From PZPK01 sp965230795 (GTDB lineage Bacteria; Pseudomonadota; Gammaproteobacteria; Pseudomonadales; Oleiphilaceae): a stretch of DNA of 64,000 nucleotides. A model generated the notes under the pieces. The model was not told the origin of the DNA and searched no databases. It worked only from the letters and a program-made list of their open reading frames with translations. The stretch spans positions 1,426,001 through 1,490,000 of the forward strand of contig OZ246020.1 of NCBI GenBank assembly GCA_965230795.1, written 5' to 3'. Position numbers and translations under genes: made by a program. Positions 58,064 through 64,000 of this stretch are shown in pieces; position 1 is the first letter of the stretch, and the number at the start of each line of letters is the position of its first letter.

Positions 58064-58834
58064 CTAATATTTAGGCTCCAGAAACTGCTTCATGCGTTCC
58101 GAATCCGGATTGCCAAAGACCTTGGCCGGATCCCCGTGTTCCTCTATTTTGCCTTCATGCAAAAACACGACCTGTGATGAGACATCACGGGCAAAGGCCA
58201 TTTCGTGGGTCACCACAATCATGGTGCGGCCTTCTTCGGCAAGACTTCGCATTACCTTCAGCACCTCGCCCACCAGTTCCGGATCCAGAGCGGAAGTGGG
58301 CTCATCAAACAAAAGCACTTCCGGCTCCATAGCAAGAGCGCGCGCAATAGCAGCCCGCTGTTGCTGGCCACCTGACATCTGTGCCGGGTAGTAATCTTTG
58401 CGGTCAAGAATGCCGACCTTATTAAGCAGCGCTTCGGCGCGTTCAATGGCTTCTTTTTTAGGCAAACCCAAAACGTGCACGGGGGCTTCAATAATGTTTT
58501 CCATGACGGTCATGTGTGACCAGAGATTAAAGCTCTGGAACACCATGGAAAGCTGTGCACGCATGCGCTCGACCTGCTTGATATTGGCAGGCACCCGCTC
58601 GCCTTTTTTGTCGGTTTTGAATTCCACCGCTTCCCCGTGGAGCACAATGTCACCGGAGGTTGGTGTTTCCAGCAGATTAATACAGCGTAGGAAGGTGCTC
58701 TTTCCAGAGCCGGAAGAACCTATCATGGAAATGACGTCACCCTTGTTGGCTTCCAGCGAGACGCCCTTGAGCACTTCCAATGCGTTGAATCGCTTATAAA
58801 GGTCCTTCACCACCAAGGGCGTTTGTTCTGACAT
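58064..58834 (-). CDS. aotP: Basic amino acid ABC transporter ATP-binding protein, AotP/HisP-like
   Basis: 256 residues. Walker A GSSGSGKST, Q-loop FQSFNLWSHM, signature MSGGQQQRAAIARAL, Walker B VLLFDEPTSALD and H-loop VTHEMAF are all present. YKRFNALEVLKGVSLEANKGDVISMIG opens the domain. It powers the arginine-type importer. The first gene of the aotP-J-Q-M-astE string as transcribed; the upstream hairpin at 58910-58941 separates it from the next operon. Confidence 0.96.
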   Translation of the reverse strand: MSEQTPLVVKDLYKRFNALEVLKGVSLEANKGDVISMIGSSGSGKSTFLRCINLLETPTSGDIVLHGEAVEFKTDKKGERVPANIKQVERMRAQLSMVFQSFNLWSHMTVMENIIEAPVHVLGLPKKEAIERAEALLNKVGILDRKDYYPAQMSGGQQQRAAIARALAMEPEVLLFDEPTSALDPELVGEVLKVMRSLAEEGRTMIVVTHEMAFARDVSSQVVFLHEGKIEEHGDPAKVFGNPDSERMKQFLEPKY

Positions 58835-59224
58835 TACTTGCTCCGATTTTTAGGTGTCGTTCACTGCTACTTTTATTCATAGTCAAAGGGCGCGGTAAGC
58901 GCAACTGAAAAGGGCCCGACATACTGTGCTGTCGGGCCCTTTGAAAAGACTATTCGTCGTGAACTTCGGCGAGTGTCAGTTTGGCGGTCACGGATGCTTT
59001 GACCGCGCTAGCGCGGAGAAGAAAATGCGGTCGCACCGGCAGGCAGGAGCCAGTACGGGAAAGAAGACTATGATGAATACGCAGCTCTGGAATGTTCATC
59101 GCGTATCAGGGACTTGCCTTGTTATTAGTGTGGTCCTAGTCTCGCCAATCGCATAAAAAAATGCAATAAAAGTTTCATGGCGATGTGTTAGTGCGAGCCG
59201 GGTACAGGTCCCGGCTTGTCAACA
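58835..59224. other. Intergenic region with a strong hairpin
   Basis: A 390-bp gap between two leftward operons. It holds a 12-bp stem (58910-58941) and no convincing gene. The last stretch of the minus strand keeps an open frame into the hairpin (ending AEVHDE at 58951) without a credible start, so a remnant or a small RNA is possible. Confidence 0.45.
58910..58941. terminator. Strong 12-bp hairpin, probable bidirectional terminator
   Basis: AAGGGCCCGACA (58910-58921), loop TACTGTGC, TGTCGGGCCCTT (58930-58941), with T-rich ends (TTTG / TTTTCAG) on both strands. It probably ends the leftward transcript of the lactone-oxidase operon before the aot genes. Confidence 0.65.
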
Positions 59225-60598
59225 CTAAGCCTCAAAGACACGACGCAAGTAAGGATTGAGGAAGCGTCCTTCCGGGTCCAGCTCCTTGCGGATGCGTTTA
59301 AAATCTTCCCAACGCGGGTAGCGGGCCTTGAAATCGTCGTGACCGAGTGTATTGAGTTTGCCCCAGTGGGGGCGTCCCTCATGCGCTTTAAGGATTGGCT
59401 CAATGGCTTTGAACAAGGGCTGGTAGTCTTCCTCAAAATAGCGATGAACAGCAACGGACACTGTATCGCGCTGGTAGAAAGGGCTTAGCCAGATGTCATC
59501 GGCTTTGACGAAGCGGCATTCAATAGGGAAAAACACCTCTGGAAAGTCCCGCTCCACAACACGGCGAATTTCCTTGAGGGCGGCGAGTCCCTTATCCGCC
59601 GGCATATGGTATTCCATCTCATTGAAGCGTACATTGCGCTCCGTGGCATAAATCGCGTAGGAGTGGTCCACATTGACTTCCGGGTCAATGGTTTTCATGT
59701 AAGCACCCAGAATCAGTTCACGCAATTTGCTTGACCAGGACAGGTAATCCCGAGCGGCTTTCAGGTCCATCACCCCGCTGTTGCCATCGATTTCTTCGGC
59801 GCGGGAAACCGGCTCACTGGTTTCATTGAGATAGTCACCCAGTGTCATGCCGGTAAATGGGAAGTAGTAGAACTCGAAATTTCGGTTGCTGGCGGCAATC
59901 TTTGGAGCCGCCTCGATGGCTTCATCGAAGGGCATCCAGCGCGCTTCCCGCTTTAGTTTGAAGGGCGAGCGGTTTTGCATGCGAATGCGGGTGATCACCC
60001 CCAGTGCGCCCAGGCTGTTCTGTGCTGCCCTGAACACGTCCGTGTTGTCTTCTTCGCTACACTGGATTAGGTCACCGTTGGCGGTAACCAGTTCCAGCCC
60101 GACCACATAAGACGACAAACTACCCAGACCCTGACCGGTACCATGGGTGGAGGTGGCAATCGCGCCGGCGAGGGTTTGCTGGTCGATATCAGGCATGTTG
60201 ACCAGCGCCTGGTTTTGTTCCGCCAGGGCAGGGCCAATCTCGCTGAGTATGGATCCTCCCCAAATGGTAGCTTGCTGGCGCTGTTCATCCACACTATCGA
60301 TGCCGGACATGCGTCGTATGGAAAGCAGAGTGTCGTCCGTGGGAACCAAAGATGAAAAAGAATGACCGGCACCAACGCAACGAATGGTCCCTTTGCTGGT
60401 GCGCATTACGTCCTGTAGACCGGCGAGCGTCGAGGGCGATACCCGATTGGCCGGCACGCACTGCTGATTTCCGGACCAGTTTTTCCAGGGCAGGGTTGAG
60501 GCCGCTCGGGCGCTGCTGGAGATCAAGGCGCTCGCGGGCAGCGCACTGGCCACAGTAGCACTAATCAGGGTTTGCAGAAGTTGGCGGCGGTTCAGCAT
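59225..60598 (-). CDS. Exported FAD-linked D-arabinono-1,4-lactone oxidase-like protein
   Basis: 457 residues. The N-terminus LNRRQLLQTLISATVASALPASA has a twin arginine and is probably a Tat signal, fitting a cofactor-loaded exported enzyme. The FAD-binding VAO-type domain has CVGAGHSFSSLVPTDDTLLSI, where the His could bind FAD covalently, and GAIATSTHGTGQGLGSLSSYV. The ALO C-terminal domain closes with PEGRFLNPYLRRVFEA. It oxidises an aldonolactone or sugar-type lactone. A lipoprotein cytochrome c gene follows upstream at 37 bp, suggesting a dehydrogenase-type electron path. Confidence 0.88.
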   Translation of the reverse strand: MLNRRQLLQTLISATVASALPASALISSSARAASTLPWKNWSGNQQCVPANRVSPSTLAGLQDVMRTSKGTIRCVGAGHSFSSLVPTDDTLLSIRRMSGIDSVDEQRQQATIWGGSILSEIGPALAEQNQALVNMPDIDQQTLAGAIATSTHGTGQGLGSLSSYVVGLELVTANGDLIQCSEEDNTDVFRAAQNSLGALGVITRIRMQNRSPFKLKREARWMPFDEAIEAAPKIAASNRNFEFYYFPFTGMTLGDYLNETSEPVSRAEEIDGNSGVMDLKAARDYLSWSSKLRELILGAYMKTIDPEVNVDHSYAIYATERNVRFNEMEYHMPADKGLAALKEIRRVVERDFPEVFFPIECRFVKADDIWLSPFYQRDTVSVAVHRYFEEDYQPLFKAIEPILKAHEGRPHWGKLNTLGHDDFKARYPRWEDFKRIRKELDPEGRFLNPYLRRVFEA

Positions 60599-60635
60599 GG
60601 CAGCTCTCTTATCACTTGGGACTGAAAAAAATGGT

Positions 60636-60980
60636 TTAGAAATCGGCGGGTCGACTCATGTAGTGAACCAGCTCTTGCAGCTGATCCATGTTGCACTCAA
60701 AGCACTGGCCCAAAGGCGGCATGCCCTGATAGCCATTGACCACGCGATCCATGACCGTTTCCATAGGCTTGTCGAGCACCGCTTCCCAATGTTCCGTGTT
60801 CCCGGTTTGGGGGGACTGGGTGGCTTCCACTTCGTGGCAGTTTTTGCAGCTGCGCTGGTAAGTCTCCTGAAGCTCCGGAGACAGTGAAACGCGGGGCATG
60901 TCACTCAATGACTCGCCACCGCAGGCGCTGAGTAATAACGCGAACAAGAGTAATAAAGAAGATGGAATGAACTGGCGCAT
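60636..60980 (-). CDS. Cytochrome c lipoprotein, partner of the lactone oxidase
   Basis: 114 residues from ATG 60980. Type II signal QFIPSSLLLLFALLLSAC with lipobox LSAC, so a membrane-anchored periplasmic lipoprotein. One heme c site, RSCKNCHEVEATQ, and GMPPLGQCF with the probable Met ligand; cytochrome c5-like C-terminal features include a further Cys pair. It lies 37 bp upstream of the lactone oxidase gene in the same direction and would accept electrons from it. Confidence 0.9.
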   Translation of the reverse strand: MRQFIPSSLLLLFALLLSACGGESLSDMPRVSLSPELQETYQRSCKNCHEVEATQSPQTGNTEHWEAVLDKPMETVMDRVVNGYQGMPPLGQCFECNMDQLQELVHYMSRPADF

Positions 60981-61078
60981 AGCGACTTCCACATGAGTTA
61001 TCGGAATAAATGTGAATAATATTCAGGTAATTGCGAAAGTCCAGTCCAATCGCCGAAAATTTGATACAGGTCTGAATT

Positions 61079-62287
61079 TTAGCGTTCGATCACTTCCGCA
61101 CCGTCTTGCAATTCCGGTGGGGGATAGAGCACCACGCGGTCGCCTTCATTAAGGCCGTCGCTTACCACTGCGCTATAACCGTTATGAAGTGAGGTACTGA
61201 CAGGGCGCAGTGTGGCAATGCCGTCTTCCACAACAAAGCTGGCCCACGCTTTACCCTGACGCAACAGGGCGCTGCTTGGGATCATGAGTGCGTCTTGCTG
61301 TTCGGCGGTGATAATGCGCACGTCAACCCGAAAGCCGTGCCCAAGCGCGGCATCAGGCAGGGCTTGTTGGTCGCTGAAGCGTATGCGGGTATTGACGCGT
61401 TGTTCTTCCACGCCGAGGGTTGAGATCTTGGTAAAGCCTAGCGGATCGACACGATCAACAAACGCTTGAAGTGTCTGTTCGCCGCCCCAGTTCTCGACAA
61501 GAACGGGATCGCCGGGTTTGACTTTGACGGCATCGCTGGAGAGTAATTCAACGACGATTTCCAGGTCATCTTCAATGTCACCGATTTCCAAAATAGGCGT
61601 TCCGGCCACGACGATGGTTTCACTTTTCTGGAAAACCTGCAGGATACTGCCGCTGACCGGTGCATGAATTTCAATGCCGTCTGCCGGACGATCGGCTTCG
61701 TTACCCAGTCCAATAAAAGCCGCCCGCGCATTCACCAGTTCCGCTTCACGCAGAGACATTTGTGCCCGGGCGCTTTCCAGTGCGGCGGTTGCCGCGTCGG
61801 CTTCCCTTTGGGCCTGATCATAAACTGCCTGACTGATTGCAGCAGCCCGAATCTGTTTCTCGGCCCGCTCCAGTCCGGTTATGGCGAGTCGATGATCCGC
61901 CTGGGTTTTTTGGTGATTGGCTTGTGCCATGCCGAGAGCAGCCTGCGCGGCCTTGACCGCCGCTTCCGCTTGTTCCCGCTGACGGATATCCAGAGCCGGC
62001 GGGCGTGATGGCAGCATGCGCGCCACCAGCGTTTTGCCTTGCTCAACCCGGTCCCCGGGTTCCAGTTCTACCCGCAGAAGGCGCCCGGTAATCGGTGCCG
62101 AGACAACATAGGCATCATGCACACGTGTACGGGCTTCTTCATGTATGGTCTGCATAAAATGTCCGCGGCTTACCGCTGCGACATCCACCAATACAGGGCG
62201 AGGGCGAAACGCAAACACCAGAGCGCCAGCAATCACTGCGATGACGATTGCCGAGCTAACATAGCGGGTATAGCGTGCTTTTTTCAT
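61079..62287 (-). CDS. HlyD/RND-type periplasmic adaptor (membrane-fusion protein)
   Basis: 402 residues from ATG 62287. N-terminal membrane anchor (YVSSAIVIAVIAGALVFAF), a lipoyl-like half near 60-75, a long alpha-helical hairpin of about 100-200 rich in Ala, Gln and Arg (EQAEAAVKAAQAALGMAQANHQ), then beta-barrel (GDPVLVENWGGEQTLQAFVDRVDPLGFTKIST). It links an inner-membrane ABC permease to an outer-membrane partner. It starts 4 bp after the stop of the permease gene, so they form one ABC-type export pump. The substrate is unknown. Confidence 0.92.
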   Translation of the reverse strand: MKKARYTRYVSSAIVIAVIAGALVFAFRPRPVLVDVAAVSRGHFMQTIHEEARTRVHDAYVVSAPITGRLLRVELEPGDRVEQGKTLVARMLPSRPPALDIRQREQAEAAVKAAQAALGMAQANHQKTQADHRLAITGLERAEKQIRAAAISQAVYDQAQREADAATAALESARAQMSLREAELVNARAAFIGLGNEADRPADGIEIHAPVSGSILQVFQKSETIVVAGTPILEIGDIEDDLEIVVELLSSDAVKVKPGDPVLVENWGGEQTLQAFVDRVDPLGFTKISTLGVEEQRVNTRIRFSDQQALPDAALGHGFRVDVRIITAEQQDALMIPSSALLRQGKAWASFVVEDGIATLRPVSTSLHNGYSAVVSDGLNEGDRVVLYPPPELQDGAEVIER

Positions 62288-62291
62288 GGGC

Positions 62292-64000
62292 TTACTCTTT
62301 GGATTTAAGTGCTGAAACCATATCGATGCGATCAATGTCGCGCTTGACCAGCCAGCCGGATACTAACGAGGCAATGACAACTGATGCACCTGCGGTGCCA
62401 ACGGAGCGGGCATCATACAAAGGCGGGATCTGATAGATATCGGTGCTGAAGCCTTCGGCAATGGCGGTGGCGAAGAAGTAGCCCAGCAAAATACCGATAG
62501 GCAGGGCGGCAAGTGTAATCAGTGCCAGTTCGCCCAAGAGCACAAAGGAGGTTTCGCCGCGAGTAAAGCCAATGACCCGCAGACTGGCCAGATCCCGCTC
62601 CCGTTCGGCAAAGGCGATACGTGCGGAGTTGTAAATGATGCCAAAGGTGATAACAGCAGCAATCGCTGCCATGATGAAGCGCATGGCACCGGCGCCCTGA
62701 TTCACGACGCGCTCGAAGGCTGCCATGGTTTCGCTTTTCAGGGCCATGCCGATGACGGAGGGCATGTTTTTTATTTGCCGATAGATCGCTTCCGCGTGCA
62801 AGGCGTCCAGCGTCAGGTAGGCGCCAGATACCCGTCCGGGTTCGTAGAGGTAGCGATTCAAGGTCTCCAGTCGCATATAGGCCGGCGAACCGAGCAGGCT
62901 GTCAGCAATACCGGCAACGGGAACATTCAGAACCGGGCGACGGCCTTCACGCACCGCAATATCGATGTGATCGCCAAGCTGTGCGTTGAGTATCCGGGCG
63001 AGTGCGCTGGAAAGAACGATGCCTTGCGGGGGCAGCGGGACTGGTCTGAGTTGATTGTCCAGGGCTCGATAAAGCTGAGCATCAGGGGATAGCCCAAAGA
63101 CTTCGCCACGGTATTGCTGTTGGTCCTTGCGAAGAATGACCGGCACGCTGCGGAAGGCCTCCACCTGAAAAATGCCTTCAATGTGTTGCACCTCCAGCAG
63201 GCTGGTTTCGGCGAGCGGGTGAATAAAGCTCAGACTGGCATCGCTACGATCGATACGGCTGAAGGCCGCGTCCTGAATGTAATTGAAGCTGGCCATAATA
63301 CTCGCCATGCCCGCAGAGAGGGCCATGCCAAAGGCAATGCCGGTGATCGCGAGCAGGGCCTTCAGGGGTTGGCGCTGTAAGCGTCTCAGTACCATTCGGC
63401 TGGGTTGGTCGAAGATGGCTTTGAGCCAGTCACCGAAACGTCCGGTGCCGCTGTAATCGGGGGCGGCTGCGGGTCGCATGGCGACCGCCGGTGTCAGTTT
63501 GAAGACCTGCCGTAACACCCAGAGGCTGCCTAGCGATGCAGCCAGGATGCTGACAAGAAAACCGGCGACAAAAGCTCCGGGTTGAATCTGAAACACCAGA
63601 AAAGGAAATTTGTAGTATTGCTGGTAAAAGCCCGCCATGGCTTTGCCTGCCGCAATACCTCCCAAACTGCCAATGAATGCGCCTGCAATCGCAATCAGCA
63701 GTACCAGTTTCAGATAGTGAAAGCTGATCTCGAAGCTGGTGTAGCCAAAGGCTTTTAGCAGTCCAATCTCTTCACGTTCGGACTGAATCATGCGAGACAC
63801 CACAATGTAGAGCAGGAACGCGGCGACGCCCAAAAACACGGGTGGAACATTCACTGCCGAGACTTTCAGTCCGGAAATTTCCTCGCTGACAAAACGGTCT
63901 GAAATATGGTCTTTGCGAAGGTAGGCACCGGTGCCGCCATAGGGCTCCAATAGAGTGTCGATGTCGTCGAGTATTGCGCTGGAGCTGGTGTCATCGTCCA
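62292..64000 (-). CDS. ABC transporter permease, FtsX/MacB-like (5' end missing)
   Basis: At least 569 residues are visible, with the frame open to the window end, so the N-terminus lies outside. FtsX-type permease halves: MIQSEREEIGLLKAFGYTSFEISFHYLKL with three membrane segments near 25-125, a periplasmic domain of about 230-400 (AFSRIDRSDASLSFIHP; ALDNQLRPVPLPPQGIVLSSALARIL), and a second ERERDLASLRVIGFTRGETSFVLLGELAL unit with the last membrane segments. The matching ATPase gene is presumably just outside the right edge. It is coupled to the HlyD gene (4-bp gap). Substrate unknown; exporter of the MacB/DevC type. Confidence 0.88.
   Translation of the reverse strand, partial: DDDTSSSAILDDIDTLLEPYGGTGAYLRKDHISDRFVSEEISGLKVSAVNVPPVFLGVAAFLLYIVVSRMIQSEREEIGLLKAFGYTSFEISFHYLKLVLLIAIAGAFIGSLGGIAAGKAMAGFYQQYYKFPFLVFQIQPGAFVAGFLVSILAASLGSLWVLRQVFKLTPAVAMRPAAAPDYSGTGRFGDWLKAIFDQPSRMVLRRLQRQPLKALLAITGIAFGMALSAGMASIMASFNYIQDAAFSRIDRSDASLSFIHPLAETSLLEVQHIEGIFQVEAFRSVPVILRKDQQQYRGEVFGLSPDAQLYRALDNQLRPVPLPPQGIVLSSALARILNAQLGDHIDIAVREGRRPVLNVPVAGIADSLLGSPAYMRLETLNRYLYEPGRVSGAYLTLDALHAEAIYRQIKNMPSVIGMALKSETMAAFERVVNQGAGAMRFIMAAIAAVITFGIIYNSARIAFAERERDLASLRVIGFTRGETSFVLLGELALITLAALPIGILLGYFFATAIAEGFSTDIYQIPPLYDARSVGTAGASVVIASLVSGWLVKRDIDRIDMVSALKSKE

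Noticed and set aside
58926..59156. 76-codon plus-strand frame in the gap before the lactone oxidase
   Set aside because: Starts inside the 12-bp hairpin and has no family or ribosome binding site.
1..64000. tRNA, rRNA, CRISPR array, phage structural genes or restriction-modification cluster
   Set aside because: Looked for in gaps on both strands; none found by eye. Short RNAs cannot be excluded.

Overview
The window reads as a chromosomal segment of a marine-type gammaproteobacterium, probably Pseudomonadales/Oceanospirillales-like. Pointers are the two-subunit arginine succinyltransferase (aruF/aruG order as in Pseudomonas), many AraC, LysR and two-component regulators, an ECF41 sigma factor, PilZ and GGDEF proteins, and orphan periplasmic binding proteins. 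No rRNA, tRNA, CRISPR array or phage genes were seen, so genus and species cannot be named. The first gene (an enoyl-reductase-like protein) and the last (an FtsX-type permease) run off the window edges.

Left third (1-28 kb), mostly accessory. Two orphan solute-binding proteins are followed by an AraC regulator that diverges from a tight four-gene operon (4647-9845): a FrdA/SdhA-like flavoprotein, a three-cluster iron-sulfur protein, a double DsbA/HCCA-isomerase-like protein and a glutathione S-transferase. No such system is known to me. Next comes an AT-rich island (9.9-12.4 kb) with two cassette-like units that follow integron end rules, then a third orphan binding protein and an intact IS3/IS407-type insertion sequence (13295-14492, 4-bp target duplication). 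After it lie a Crp/Fnr regulator with a membrane protein, an oxidoreductase/ECF41 sigma operon with a textbook ECF41 promoter, an arsenic operon (arsR, GAPDH, arsJ), a tandem PilZ protein, an HxlR regulator diverging from an NAD-dependent reductase, a hydrolase, a fourth orphan binding protein and a REC-REC-GGDEF protein.

Middle (28-45 kb). Small metabolic and hypothetical genes (LysE, RidA, SnoaL-like, ABM) precede an outer-membrane protein beside an RstB/RstA-like two-component pair whose kinase has an internally duplicated sensor region. Then comes the ast/aru arginine succinyltransferase operon (aruC, aruF, aruG, astD, astB), followed by a divergent LuxR-type response regulator and hybrid kinase. 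A GIY-YIG nuclease gene framed by exact 35-bp inverted repeats sits near 45 kb.

Right third (45-64 kb). Two neighbouring modules each combine a cupin-AraC regulator with a c-type cytochrome P460: one adds YHS, VOC and glycine-zipper proteins, the other an AhpD-like protein. After a uracil-DNA glycosylase, a LysR regulator and a MAPEG protein, the missing arginine-pathway gene astE appears next to a complete basic-amino-acid ABC transporter. Uptake (55.7-58.8 kb) and all six activities of arginine degradation to glutamate and succinate are thus present, split over two loci about 14 kb apart. The window closes with an exported lactone oxidase paired with a lipoprotein cytochrome c, and an ABC-type efflux pump (membrane-fusion protein plus FtsX permease). 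All functions are inferred from reading sequence; no database search was possible.
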